Positions 1-7,577 of a DNA stretch of 64,000 nt are shown piece after piece (positions within the stretch are counted from its first letter, which is position 1; each line of letters opens with the position of its first letter). This DNA comes from Rossellomorea marisflavi (GTDB taxonomy: Bacteria; Bacillota; Bacilli; Bacillales; Bacillaceae_B), in contig NZ_LGUE01000001.1 in NCBI RefSeq assembly GCF_001274775.1, positions 1,086,334-1,150,333 of the forward strand, given 5' to 3'. A model generated the notes under the pieces. It did not search any database. It was given only the letters and a program-made list of their open reading frames with translations, and was not told the origin of the DNA. The translations under genes and the position numbers were made by a program.

Positions 1-521
1 GTGAAAAGCCCCGATATGATCCGGTGATTATAAAAATGTCCAACACTCGGTACGGCCATAGACCAAAAAAAAGCTGAAACAGGGCATCTCTTATCAAGAT
101 AGTTGATTTCAAGCGGTCGAATGACGAGCCTCCTGTTGATGGTCGACTTGTTTCCTTTATGACTTAAATAAACTTTATTCAGGTCGACGGCGGTTCTGTG
201 GCTATCCCATATGGCAAACAAATACACCGGAATGTATAAATGCATGAACTGAATATCCAGGACGCTTTTTGCTGCGTCGATATCACCCATGAACGTGTAA
301 ACCATGGCTGTGTTCAAGTGAATGGTCTGGTTGATATAGATCTCCCATATCACCAGGGCGAAACCTCTGAGGTATTTGGAAAGAAGAAGATGACCGAATC
401 CTGGAAAGGCCATGGACCAGAGCGCAACAATCATGGGGTTCCTCAAATGAATCTGTGTGGTACCGAATATGCTGACGTACGCAAGATTCCCTTGTTCACC
501 AGCATTATTCAACCGCTTCAT
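1..521 (-). CDS. Multi-pass membrane protein, C-terminus cut by window edge
   Basis: Reading from an ATG at 521 gives 173 uninterrupted codons to the left edge of the window, so this is a partial gene. The start is preceded by a strong GGAGGGGG ribosome site. The protein has two related hydrophobic segments beginning NPMIVALWSMAFPGFGHLL (about residues 27-45) and, near the edge, FFWSMAVPSVGHFY; each is followed by a basic stretch. The repeat suggests two membrane hairpins of the same type. It resembles conserved Bacillus membrane proteins of unknown function; I infer no activity. A run of eight A at 65-72 on the plus strand looks like a frameshift risk but keeps the frame. The next gene upstream, plsC, ends at 667 with its own terminator, so this gene is probably transcribed separately. 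Confidence 0.75.
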   Translation of the reverse strand, partial: MKRLNNAGEQGNLAYVSIFGTTQIHLRNPMIVALWSMAFPGFGHLLLSKYLRGFALVIWEIYINQTIHLNTAMVYTFMGDIDAAKSVLDIQFMHLYIPVYLFAIWDSHRTAVDLNKVYLSHKGNKSTINRRLVIRPLEINYLDKRCPVSAFFWSMAVPSVGHFYNHRIISGLF

Positions 522-620
522 AAGATCCCCCTCCCTGCTTCATTCTGTGGTTAGTTTCTGCCATGGAAGAGGATTCATACATAATCAAATGAAAATATGG
601 TACGAATCCTTTTCCAAATA

Positions 621-667
621 AAAAGCTGTCCGTACAGATCTATTATCAAATCTGTACAGACAGCTTT
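621..667 (-). terminator. Rho-independent terminator of plsC
   Basis: An 18-bp stem with one mismatch (AAAGCTGTC...GACAGCTTT arms) sits at the stop codon of plsC and is followed on the minus strand by a T-rich tract. Confidence 0.8.
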
Positions 668-1248
668 CAGCTTATTTTTTGGGCTTCTTTGATCAACTCA
701 TTGATTTTCCCTGATAACACCTTTGTCTCTGCGGTCATTTGTTCCTTGTCCTTTGCACGTACGGTGTATGGTTGGCCGATGACGATAACGGCTTTATGAC
801 GGTTGCGCAATAATTCTTTAAACGATGTCGGCCCGTGATAGGCTGCCGGTACAATGGGCACCCGGGAGAGGTTTGCTATCGTGATGGCACCGCGTTTCGC
901 TTCCACATCCTCATCTGAACGGGTCCCTCCAGGAAAGACCCCTACGATCGCCCCTCCCCGAAGTAGTTTAACGGGCTTTTTGATACTTGAAGGAGAAGGG
1001 TTCTCACGGTTCACAGGAAAGGCGTGAATCTTATGTAAAATAAAGGCAGGGATTTTCCGGTCGAAAAGTTCCTTCTTTGCCATAAAGTTTACGGGTCCGG
1101 GCATACTGAAGCCAAGGGCAACGACATCCAGCCATGTTTTGTGTGAACATGTCACAATATAGCCTCCCTCTTCAGGAAGGAGATGGGCATTTCGGATTTC
1201 CACTTTTCCAAAAATCAATTTTGCCAGATTTGCAAGAAATGAATACAT
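667..1248 (-). CDS. plsC: 1-acyl-sn-glycerol-3-phosphate acyltransferase (PlsC family)
   Basis: The 193-residue protein is of the PlsC/LPLAT family, which acylates lysophosphatidic acid to phosphatidic acid at the membrane. The catalytic HX4D motif is visible (H36 to D41, SHKTWLD). The usual FPEGTRS substrate-binding motif is present as FPGGTRS at about 105-111, with Glu replaced by Gly; I recall Bacillus YhdO having a similar non-Glu variant. The N-terminus is hydrophobic, consistent with membrane association. The start has a GGGGTGA ribosome site. A sigma-A-like promoter lies just upstream and a terminator overlaps the stop, so it is a single-gene unit. Family assignment is firm; the exact acyl acceptor is inferred. 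Confidence 0.9.
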   Translation of the reverse strand: MYSFLANLAKLIFGKVEIRNAHLLPEEGGYIVTCSHKTWLDVVALGFSMPGPVNFMAKKELFDRKIPAFILHKIHAFPVNRENPSPSSIKKPVKLLRGGAIVGVFPGGTRSDEDVEAKRGAITIANLSRVPIVPAAYHGPTSFKELLRNRHKAVIVIGQPYTVRAKDKEQMTAETKVLSGKINELIKEAQKIS

Positions 1249-1286
1249 GAGATCACCCCATCATCTAGTTTTAATACCTGGTACTA

Positions 1287-1314
1287 ATTATAGTCGAAAT
1301 CATCCAATTTACAA
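1287..1314 (-). promoter_or_regulatory. Sigma-A-like promoter of plsC
   Basis: On the minus strand TTGTAA (1309-1314) is followed after 16 bases by a perfect TATAAT (1287-1292), about 40 bases upstream of the plsC start. Confidence 0.65.
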
Positions 1315-1403
1315 CTGATACTTTTATTTCCTCTCTTCACGGGCGTCCAGCTGGTACAATAAGAAGGTATATCATCAAATCATGAGCTCAAGGAGGACCT
1401 GTA

Positions 1404-1652
1404 ATGGATTTACAAGGGCAAGAAAGGTTTCTATCTTTCATTTTACAAAGGGTTCAGGATGGCAAGGAAGAAGAGGCAAAACTGATCCTGATGGAGAACT
1501 TCAATAAGCAACAAGAAGGAACCTTCTCAGAAGAAGACGCACTCTCTTTCCTCCCTAGGATCACGCCATTATTAAAAGACGAAAAAACAAATGAGGTACA
1601 AGCCGTAGTAAAACAGTTCTCAAAGACATTCAATCAAGGCGACTCACGCTGA
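1404..1652 (+). CDS. Small conserved hypothetical protein, 82 aa
   Basis: The ORF starts at an ATG with a textbook AAGGAGG ribosome site eight bases upstream and ends 9 bases before a strong terminator, so it is very likely a real gene. The product is soluble, acidic and mostly helical in character, rich in Glu, Gln and Lys, without cysteines, membrane segments or a signal peptide. It probably resembles small uncharacterised cytosolic proteins of Bacillus; I do not recognise a domain. It is divergently transcribed from plsC and convergent with the YndM-type gene, so the neighbours give no functional hint. A weak TACAAT -10-like sequence lies near 1348. Confidence 0.7.
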   Translation: MDLQGQERFLSFILQRVQDGKEEEAKLILMENFNKQQEGTFSEEDALSFLPRITPLLKDEKTNEVQAVVKQFSKTFNQGDSR

Positions 1653-1660
1653 AACAGGTA

Positions 1661-1690
1661 AAAGGACGGTATGGGAGCATACCGTCCTTT
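1661..1690. terminator. Bidirectional terminator
   Basis: A perfect 13-bp stem (AAAGGACGGTATG and its complement) with a GGAG loop. It has a T-run on the plus side and an A-run at the 5' side, so it serves both convergent genes; its right arm overlaps the stop of the minus-strand gene. Confidence 0.85.
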
Positions 1691-2123
1691 ACCTTTCGTC
1701 CCGATCGAGGTCGGGTTGAAACTCTTCTGATGCCTCAGTTTGATAGTCCTGCCGGTAAACAGGGGCAGAGGAATCAGTCAAAAAAACATTTTTTCTAAGA
1801 TGATGGTGAAAAAACCACTCAAATGAGCTTACAGATACCGCTGCCACAAAAGATCTTACAAGAAAGGTTTGAGATCCAGCCACCAAGGCCGAACTGAGAA
1901 AATACACCATGATCGAGCTCAAACCAAAATCTGCAAGCACCGCCCAACCATTCGTGGTCCTTGGCAGGAGATACAAATCACCAAGTAAATAACCGATTAG
2001 GACAAGCACACCAGTCAACGCAATGATGGAACCCATCGATAGACCTGTGACCCCTGCCAAAACCGTGTAGAGGATCAGGAATGTGACGACGAGTTTTAAT
2101 AGAAATGCTGAAACATACTTCAA
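1689..2123 (-). CDS. yndM: YndM family (DUF2512) membrane protein
   Basis: The product is about 144 residues with four hydrophobic segments in the first 110 residues, followed by a charged, acidic tail (EASEEFQPDLDRDER). Features such as GYLLGDLYLLPRTTNGWAV match the YndM/DUF2512 membrane family of Bacillus, whose function is unknown. An ATG exists at 2129, but it abuts the AGGAGG sequence; the TTG at 2123 lies seven bases after it and is the better start. The gene stands alone between the nucleotidyltransferase gene and a shared terminator. The family call is moderately firm; no activity can be deduced. Confidence 0.75.
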   Translation of the reverse strand: MKYVSAFLLKLVVTFLILYTVLAGVTGLSMGSIIALTGVLVLIGYLLGDLYLLPRTTNGWAVLADFGLSSIMVYFLSSALVAGSQTFLVRSFVAAVSVSSFEWFFHHHLRKNVFLTDSSAPVYRQDYQTEASEEFQPDLDRDER

Positions 2124-2180
2124 GAACATCCCTCCTGCCTTTAGGATTTACATGGAAGAAGGGATTATGTATCAGACTTT

Positions 2181-2963
2181 CTACTTTCTTATGGCTCCCA
2201 ATGTACGAAGCATGGTATCCAATAGTCGGTTTCCAGGTTCATCCAGCCATACAGACCTGATCCAGTTTCTCTCAGCCTCAATCAACATCAGAATCTCATC
2301 GGCTGCCTGTTGATGCGTGAACGGCCCTATGAGCCCCATGATTTTCTTCACTTTCCCGACATGTTCCTCCGGAAGACTCGCTTCGAGTGTCTTAAAGCCA
2401 AGCTGCGCCCTATCAGGATTATATCGTTGCAAAAGGACACTGGAGAAATTCCTCATTGTGTGCTGAAGCATTTCTGCTGCCCACAGATCATTCCCCCTTC
2501 GCATGGCTTTGAGGTATTGAAAGAGGAACCACCCGGTGTCACCAGCGAATTCATTGAATTCGGCATCGGATAATAAAAGGTTTTGACTTCTCGCGAATGG
2601 GCTCAATCTGTCTTCAGGATCATAAATGACCTTGAAATAATCTTTTTGCTTGAATGTCTTTTCCGTCACCGTGAAAAGATCGATATGAAGCAGATCCTCA
2701 TAAACCGCGATGATCTGTGGTGCGATGATGAACAAGTCATCATGGAACAGGAGCTTCCCATAGGCTTCTAAATGTCTTAACCGGTCCTGGACGAAAGACG
2801 CCAGATCCCCTTGCTCGACAAGACAATAAAGATCCACATCGGAGAACTCATCTTCCTCTCCCCTCCCCATCGATCCCTTCAAAAATATACTTTTCACCCG
2901 CTTATCTTTTTTCAAGCTTTCGGTGATGGCTTCGACAGCGATCCATTGCTTCATCCTCGGCAC
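2181..2963 (-). CDS. Nucleotidyltransferase-fold protein
   Basis: The 260-residue protein carries the polymerase-beta-type nucleotidyltransferase signature near its N-terminus: GS at 30-31 and SDVDLY with D42 and D44 as likely metal ligands. The rest (about 100-260) resembles the helical C-terminal part of the aminoglycoside 6-adenylyltransferase/streptomycin adenylyltransferase-like proteins widespread in Bacillus. Such chromosomal proteins are mostly uncharacterised, so resistance should not be assumed. The start is taken as GTG at 2963 behind AGAGGA, although the spacing is short; an ATG nine bases in is an alternative. It is a single gene, upstream of the YndM-type gene by about 50 bases. 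Confidence 0.75.
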   Translation of the reverse strand: MPRMKQWIAVEAITESLKKDKRVKSIFLKGSMGRGEEDEFSDVDLYCLVEQGDLASFVQDRLRHLEAYGKLLFHDDLFIIAPQIIAVYEDLLHIDLFTVTEKTFKQKDYFKVIYDPEDRLSPFARSQNLLLSDAEFNEFAGDTGWFLFQYLKAMRRGNDLWAAEMLQHTMRNFSSVLLQRYNPDRAQLGFKTLEASLPEEHVGKVKKIMGLIGPFTHQQAADEILMLIEAERNWIRSVWLDEPGNRLLDTMLRTLGAIRK

Positions 2964-3030
2964 ACTTCCTCTTTTTGAATATTACGCCATTATATTCCTT
3001 ATTTGCACTTTCTTCAATTCTTTTTTCACA

Positions 3031-3061
3031 AAAAAAAGAACGAGCCAGTAAGGCCCGTTCA
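3031..3061 (-). terminator. Terminator of spoIIP
   Basis: A nine-bp GAACGGGCC/GGCTCGTTC hairpin at the spoIIP stop, followed on the minus strand by eight T. Confidence 0.8.
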
Positions 3062-4222
3062 ATTGTTTACTTCGACTGCATCTTTGTGATAATAGCCTGC
3101 AAAGATCTCTGCAAATGCTTCCGTAGAATTGTACAGTTCCACCAGGTTATTTTCAACCCCGCCGAATTCGAGGAGCAAGGCCCTTTCCGTCAGATCCTGA
3201 TTGTAAACACCATTCCCCTCAGCCTTCGTTTTGACAAATACCCCCCTGCTGATACCCGGATACTCTTTTTCAAGCTTGGCGTGAAGCTCCCTGGCAATTT
3301 TCAAGTTCTTTTCATAATTCTTATTTTCCTTTCCTACGATAAAGAATAGGCGTGCGTATGCTTTTCCGTTAATGGTTTTAGTGGTTACTTTCTTCGGCTG
3401 TGAGTCGCGGTGTACATCAATGATATAATTCAGATCTTCGTCCTGGGCGATGGCTTCCTGGACGAGCCCTCTTGATAATTTATAGGATTCGTAATAGCTC
3501 CAACTCTTTTCTTTCAGTGCCTGGTTCACATCGGTTTTGTCCTGAATGGTCCCGATCCCTCTTGACTCCAATTCCTGTTTCAGCTTGGCGCCGACTGCGA
3601 TGACGTTGACTTTTTCGTTCGTGCTTGCCGGGTCGCTCGATTGATTATTCTTTATGAGTGGGCTGAATGCTTCCCAGCTGTGGGAGTGATAGATGAACAC
3701 AGACTTCTTGTCCACTTCCTTTACCCCGTCGTCCTTCGAGTCATTCGCCTGATCGATCTGGTCCTGGTCAACTTCCTGATTGGTCAGCTGTTCATCTGTA
3801 GGGGCTGGTGATTCGTACGGCAGATTTGTAATATCTGTCCCTTTACCAGCTACCGCTATATGTGTATGATAATTTTCAATTCCAGGTATTTCCCTTCCAA
3901 ATAAACTCCTGGGATCCAATAGTGATACATTCGTGACACTCTCAAGCCAATCAAAATCATGATTGAGCTGATCTTCATTGGCTATCCTCAATCCCGTCAT
4001 CTCCTGTGAAAGGAGCATAAGGAAGGTCTGTTTCGGAACCATTTCCGAGACAGAGGAGTACAGGAGGCTATCGACCTTCAGTTTGATGGCCATGGTGGAA
4101 ATAAGCCAGATAGAGGCATACATCACGACGATTCCAATTATGACGACCCTTATGATTGCTTTCAATGAGACGGCAACGAGTGGAACTAAATTGTTTCGAT
4201 TTCTAGGAAAATTCGGCATCAT
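3059..4222 (-). CDS. spoIIP: Stage II sporulation protein P
   Basis: SpoIIP is a membrane-anchored cell-wall hydrolase (amidase and endopeptidase) that acts with SpoIID and SpoIIM to thin septal peptidoglycan and drive forespore engulfment. The protein has an N-terminal transmembrane anchor (about residues 20-45), a linker rich in D, Q and K (about 140-175), and a C-terminal catalytic domain with the IYHSHSWEAF motif (first His near 179), a VHRDSQ motif and a late E-rich LLEFGG segment. The chosen ATG (4222) has GGGAG six bases upstream; an ATG four codons earlier lacks one. It is monocistronic here, with its own terminator; in B. subtilis it lies downstream of gpr and is sigma-E controlled. 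A CATAGATT sequence upstream could be a sigma-E -10, but the -35 is unconvincing. Confidence 0.93.
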   Translation of the reverse strand: MMPNFPRNRNNLVPLVAVSLKAIIRVVIIGIVVMYASIWLISTMAIKLKVDSLLYSSVSEMVPKQTFLMLLSQEMTGLRIANEDQLNHDFDWLESVTNVSLLDPRSLFGREIPGIENYHTHIAVAGKGTDITNLPYESPAPTDEQLTNQEVDQDQIDQANDSKDDGVKEVDKKSVFIYHSHSWEAFSPLIKNNQSSDPASTNEKVNVIAVGAKLKQELESRGIGTIQDKTDVNQALKEKSWSYYESYKLSRGLVQEAIAQDEDLNYIIDVHRDSQPKKVTTKTINGKAYARLFFIVGKENKNYEKNLKIARELHAKLEKEYPGISRGVFVKTKAEGNGVYNQDLTERALLLEFGGVENNLVELYNSTEAFAEIFAGYYHKDAVEVNN

Positions 4223-4303
4223 AAGATCTCCCATTTTTTAGTTTTACTAGTTCAATCTATGCTCCAATGATGAATAATAGAAGGGATAATTCTTCGTAAA
4301 TAA

Positions 4304-4327
4304 AAAAGCACCCCGAGGGATGCTCTT
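4304..4327 (-). terminator. Terminator of the CotD-like gene
   Basis: AGCATCCC/GGGGTGCT hairpin followed on the minus strand by TTTTTTATTT. Confidence 0.8.
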
Positions 4328-4330
4328 ATA

Positions 4331-4696
4331 CTAGAACCACCTGCAGCCGCAGCGACGGTTGCGGTTCCCACATCGATGGCCGCCGTCATAGCGATCGCGA
4401 TCATCATTTGCCGGACGGACCCAGCCGCTTCCAGGACTTACCCTTCTGCAGTCAGGACGATTGACATCTCTTCCACAGTCATAGTTTTCAACCACTGTTT
4501 CGTTGACTTCCCTCGTGCGTACAGGGTAATAGTTTTCATTTCGGACAATAGTACGGTTGACATTGATGATTTCAGTCGGGTGGATGTTTTTGACGGTACG
4601 CGTTTTCGTACGGGTATTCACAACGCGTTGAGTAGGGTTGACGATCACTTCGTCACGATCAGGTGAAACTCTTCTATTGTGTTGGTAATTTCCCAC
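4331..4696 (-). CDS. CotD-family spore coat protein, histidine-poor paralogue
   Basis: The 121-residue product is highly charged (Arg, Asn and Asp rich). It keeps the skeleton of CotD-type inner-coat proteins: an HP pair, then NVN, then YYP, then a VNE segment (residues about 40-70), which lines up with HPSHTTQVNH, SYPHTQ and VVNS in the CotD gene at 18.8 kb. Most of the histidines typical of CotD are replaced by Arg, Glu and Asn. The tail holds several Cys-Gly-Arg-Asn clusters. The start is GTG with AAAGGGGG eight bases upstream. A good sigma-K-like promoter precedes it, supporting late mother-cell expression. The coat role is inferred from this alignment and the promoter. Confidence 0.75.
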   Translation of the reverse strand: MGNYQHNRRVSPDRDEVIVNPTQRVVNTRTKTRTVKNIHPTEIINVNRTIVRNENYYPVRTREVNETVVENYDCGRDVNRPDCRRVSPGSGWVRPANDDRDRYDGGHRCGNRNRRCGCRWF

Positions 4697-4734
4697 TTGT
4701 TTTTCCCCCTTTCCTACGAAAATACCTTACTTGA

Positions 4735-4761
4735 TAGAGTATGCTCCATAGAAAGAAAGGT
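4735..4761 (-). promoter_or_regulatory. Sigma-K-like promoter of the CotD-like gene
   Basis: On the minus strand AC (4760-4761), 16 bases, then CATACTCTA (4735-4743) matches the sigma-K pattern AC-N16/17-CATANNNTA. It lies about 40 bases upstream of the start codon. Confidence 0.65.
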
Positions 4762-4797
4762 GTGGGATAAGCTCCTATTTTCATAGATTTGGGCATG

Positions 4798-6273
4798 CTA
4801 CCTCTCATTCAACTCGTATGCAGCCCTGATTCCGGATTCGATAGCCCCCTCCATCCACCCATGGAAAGAAGAGGTGTGCTCCCCTGCAAAATGAAGCCTC
4901 CCCTCAGGATGCTGGATATAGTCTGCAAAATCCGTTTCTTGCCCGGGAGTGAATAATGTAAAGCAACCAGCTGAAAATGGATTGACGCTCCAATTGTATA
5001 CAGCATAAGAGCTGACTTCCGAATATACCCTTGGGCCATAGAACTTTTCAAGATCCTTCATGACATTTGCAAAGATCTCCTCTTTCGACATGGAGTTAAA
5101 TAGAAGTGCATTCTGACCCCAGCTGTAACTGGCGAGAAGAACACCCGGACGTCCACTGCCGATGCCATTGCTCGGTACATAGGTGAATCTGGACGGGAGA
5201 TCTGAGATGATATTGCCGATCTTCATTTCTTCCCAGAACCTGTTTTTGAACTCAATGCCGACCTTGACCGCTGGAACATTCGTCAGTTCCGTAATGGCTT
5301 GCCACTTTTTAAAAGAAATGGACGAATAAGGTTCAATTTCGATGGACTGCAAAACCGTGAAAGGAACGGTCACCAGGGCATAATCCCCCCGATAGATGCC
5401 AGGTTTGCCGTTTCGTGTATATACCTCAACCCCGTCCCGGTCCTGCACGATGCGGTAAACTTGCTGATTCATCAACAGGTTGTCTTTGAGCCCTTCTTTA
5501 AAGGCGTATGGAAGTCGATCATTCCCCCCTGTGATCTGATTAAATTTAGTTTCTTTCCTGAAAATCGGATAAATGATATCGGTCAAAATATCTGAGAAAG
5601 AAAACTCCGGAAATCCCTCTATCCCCTGTAGCACGCTGATCATTCTGATGGCATTGAGCGAAAGGGGATTTCCGTAAGGACTCTCTCTAAGGAACCTGCC
5701 CATTGAGTAATTCGAGAATCTCTCAATGAGTCGTTTCCGCTCCTCCTTGCTTCCACTCTGATAGGCATCGATGAAGGGTTTGGTTGTGTCCAGGAAAAGC
5801 TGTTCCGCCGTCTTACCCTTTTCGGATTGGGTCAGTGGAAACCCTAATATATCCGGATTCCCCTCATACTCATCAACCGTTGTATAGACTCCATTTACAT
5901 ACAGTTTATCGTATGGAGTGGTATTCAAAAAGGGATTGGTCGGGAGGTTGAACTTGCGGATGTACTCCATGACCAAACGGTGATTATCGGGAATTCTCAT
6001 GGCTCCCATGTCAAGATAATTCCCTTCAGAGAATGGGGAACGTTTCGTATATACCCTTCCACCGATGCGATTATTGCCCTCTAATAACGTGACCTCATGG
6101 CCAGCTTTCTTCAATAATGTTGCCGCCACCAGGCCACTGAGCCCTGCGCCGATGATCAAGATCTTTTTCTTTCCTTTTCCCTGCGGCAGTCCGCCTTTTA
6201 TGATAGCGATCATGTCGTCAGGATACTCTGGAGACGGTGTCCCCGTCCTGATTCCCCACTGATTCAAAGCCAC
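4798..6273 (-). CDS. Flavin monoamine oxidase / L-amino-acid oxidase family protein
   Basis: The protein (about 490 residues) is an FAD-dependent amine oxidase. An ADP-binding fold begins with KKILIIGAGLSGLVAA at about 37-52, ends in an acidic residue (TLLEG), and is followed by the GGRV motif. The C-terminal part has the second FAD motif (GRLHFAGEHTSSFHGWMEGAI), where the amine-oxidase family closes the flavin site. Such enzymes oxidise amines or amino acids to the imine with release of hydrogen peroxide; the substrate is unknown. The frame is open to 6348, but AGGAAAGGGGG precedes GTG (6273) and TTG (6267), and a TATGAT-like -10 lies just upstream, so the start is one of these two. It stands alone. 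Confidence 0.85.
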   Translation of the reverse strand: MALNQWGIRTGTPSPEYPDDMIAIIKGGLPQGKGKKKILIIGAGLSGLVAATLLKKAGHEVTLLEGNNRIGGRVYTKRSPFSEGNYLDMGAMRIPDNHRLVMEYIRKFNLPTNPFLNTTPYDKLYVNGVYTTVDEYEGNPDILGFPLTQSEKGKTAEQLFLDTTKPFIDAYQSGSKEERKRLIERFSNYSMGRFLRESPYGNPLSLNAIRMISVLQGIEGFPEFSFSDILTDIIYPIFRKETKFNQITGGNDRLPYAFKEGLKDNLLMNQQVYRIVQDRDGVEVYTRNGKPGIYRGDYALVTVPFTVLQSIEIEPYSSISFKKWQAITELTNVPAVKVGIEFKNRFWEEMKIGNIISDLPSRFTYVPSNGIGSGRPGVLLASYSWGQNALLFNSMSKEEIFANVMKDLEKFYGPRVYSEVSSYAVYNWSVNPFSAGCFTLFTPGQETDFADYIQHPEGRLHFAGEHTSSFHGWMEGAIESGIRAAYELNER

Positions 6274-6432
6274 TCCCCCTTTCCTTAGAACATCATATGT
6301 GCATACAGTCATCCCTATACGCAAGAGAACATGCGTTTCTTTTTGCATGGATCTTTGTTATACTAAAGCTAGTCATTGGGTCTAAGAGACTGTATTTAGT
6401 CAATCCCTTTAGTGAACAAAGGGGGGAAATCT

Positions 6433-6654
6433 ATGACACGTGATGTTGTAGTCAAATTATTAAGAACGATGAAGGAGTTCGGTGAGAGTGAGATCACTCA
6501 TACCTTTATGGGCAACGAACCGAATGAAATCTCCATTTCGTTTGACAGGGAAGGGCAGCTGTTCCTGCTGAAGACCGACTCCCATTCTGTAACCTATTAT
6601 TCAGACATCGAGGACCTCACTTCCATGATCCTGGAATTGACGTCATCTTCATAA
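6433..6654 (+). CDS. Small conserved hypothetical protein, 73 aa
   Basis: The ATG at 6433 is preceded by AAAGGGGGG seven bases upstream, and a perfect hairpin terminator follows the stop. The product (MTRDVVVKLLRTMKEFGE...) alternates hydrophobic and charged residues in a beta-rich pattern ending in SVTYYSDIEDLTSMIL. It has no cysteine, signal or membrane segment. It looks like the many short cytosolic Bacillus proteins of unknown function; I cannot name the family. It is followed by the ATPase gene after about 50 bases, but the terminator between them argues against a strict operon. Confidence 0.7.
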   Translation: MTRDVVVKLLRTMKEFGESEITHTFMGNEPNEISISFDREGQLFLLKTDSHSVTYYSDIEDLTSMILELTSSS

Positions 6655-6661
6655 GAACAGT

Positions 6662-6691
6662 GGGCATCATGTGAACATGATGCCTTTTTTT
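6662..6691 (+). terminator. Terminator after the 73-aa gene
   Basis: GGCATCATGT/ACATGATGCC hairpin with a GA turn, followed by seven T. Confidence 0.88.
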
Positions 6692-6708
6692 AATAGAAGG
6701 AGGATTTT

Positions 6709-7458
6709 ATGGAATCATTCCGCTACCTGAAAAGTATTAAGTTAATAAGAGAAGAAGTTCCTACATTTGACCGGTACCCTTTTACCATACCTAGCATCCG
6801 CACTCTCGACGAACTCCATCTGGATCGTGATGTGACTTTCATTGTCGGTGAAAATGGCATGGGGAAGTCCACCCTCCTCGAATCTATTGCTGTGGCCCTT
6901 GGATTCAACCCTGAGGGCGGATCTCTAAACCTTCAGTTTTCAACGTATGATTCACACAGTGAACTCGATCAGTACCTCCGCATCGTCCGTGCTCCCAAGA
7001 AACCAGATGATGGATATTTTCTACGCGCTGAGAGTTTCTACAATGTAGCCACCCAAATCTCGAAACTCGACGAAGACCCTTTTGGCCCTCCGATCATCGA
7101 TTCGTATGGCGGGACATCACTACATGAACAGTCCCATGGGGAAGCTTTCTTTTCCACCTTTATGAATCGTTTCCACGGCAATGGGATCTACATACTGGAT
7201 GAGCCGGAAGCAGCCCTCTCACCCCTGAGACAAATGGCGATGCTGACAAGGATCCATGAGCTCATCAGACAGAACTCACAGTTTATCATTGCTACCCACT
7301 CCCCCATTTTAATGGCCTACCCCTCCTCTACCATCATTGAGTTGTGCGAAGACGGTATGAGGAAGAGGGACCTTGAAGAAGTAGGACATTACCGTATCAT
7401 GCAGCAATTCTTCAATGATCATGAAAGAATGATCCACCATTTGTTGAAGGACGAATAA
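6709..7458 (+). CDS. ABC-type predicted ATPase (AAA_21/COG3910-like)
   Basis: The 249-residue soluble protein has Walker A at about 47-54 (GENGMGKS), a Walker B/D-loop segment GIYILDEPEAALSP in the middle, and a switch histidine in FIIATHSPIL. This is the minimal SMC/ABC-like ATPase fold without a membrane partner, called a predicted ATPase in Bacillus genomes. The ABC signature is replaced by a SHGE segment ahead of Walker B, as in this family. The function is unknown; relatives sit near DNA repair or abortive-infection genes, but nothing here suggests a phage-defence island. The ribosome site is AAGGAGG. Downstream is a palindromic intergenic repeat that probably ends transcription. Confidence 0.82.
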   Translation: MESFRYLKSIKLIREEVPTFDRYPFTIPSIRTLDELHLDRDVTFIVGENGMGKSTLLESIAVALGFNPEGGSLNLQFSTYDSHSELDQYLRIVRAPKKPDDGYFLRAESFYNVATQISKLDEDPFGPPIIDSYGGTSLHEQSHGEAFFSTFMNRFHGNGIYILDEPEAALSPLRQMAMLTRIHELIRQNSQFIIATHSPILMAYPSSTIIELCEDGMRKRDLEEVGHYRIMQQFFNDHERMIHHLLKDE

Positions 7459-7471
7459 TATTCTTCTAAAC

Positions 7472-7571
7472 GAGGCTGAGACAAATAGAAAACCCGAACT
7501 AAAGTTGCCTTGTCTCAGGCAGGATAGTTCGGGTTTTACTATGACTAACACATGTTTGTCCCAGTCTTTTT
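7472..7571. repeat. Palindromic intergenic repeat, copy 1 (nested hairpin)
   Basis: Nested inverted repeats: an outer GGCTGAGACAAA/TTTGTCCCAGTC arm, a middle AAACCCGAACT/AGTTCGGGTTT arm and an inner GCCT/AGGC hairpin. It lies between two convergent genes. A diverged second copy sits at 61421-61515. This type of GGGACAAA/CCCGAACT palindrome is a familiar intergenic repeat in Bacillaceae; it likely also works as a terminator. Confidence 0.75.
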
Positions 7572-7577
7572 GTGCAT

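Noticed and set aside
65..72. Run of eight A as a possible frameshift in the first gene
   Set aside because: Counting codons from 521 shows the run keeps the frame; the downstream reading WSMAVPSVGHFY is in frame with the upstream part.
240..554. Plus-strand open frame of 104 codons
   Set aside because: It lies opposite the membrane-protein gene at 1-521, has no ribosome site and no family resemblance.
2181..2963. Aminoglycoside resistance gene
   Set aside because: Only the nucleotidyltransferase core is clear; resistance cannot be deduced from it, and no mobile element is near.
6709..7458. The stand-alone ATPase as part of a phage-defence system
   Set aside because: The flanking genes are a small housekeeping-like gene and a sporulation lysin; there is no partner nuclease or integrase.
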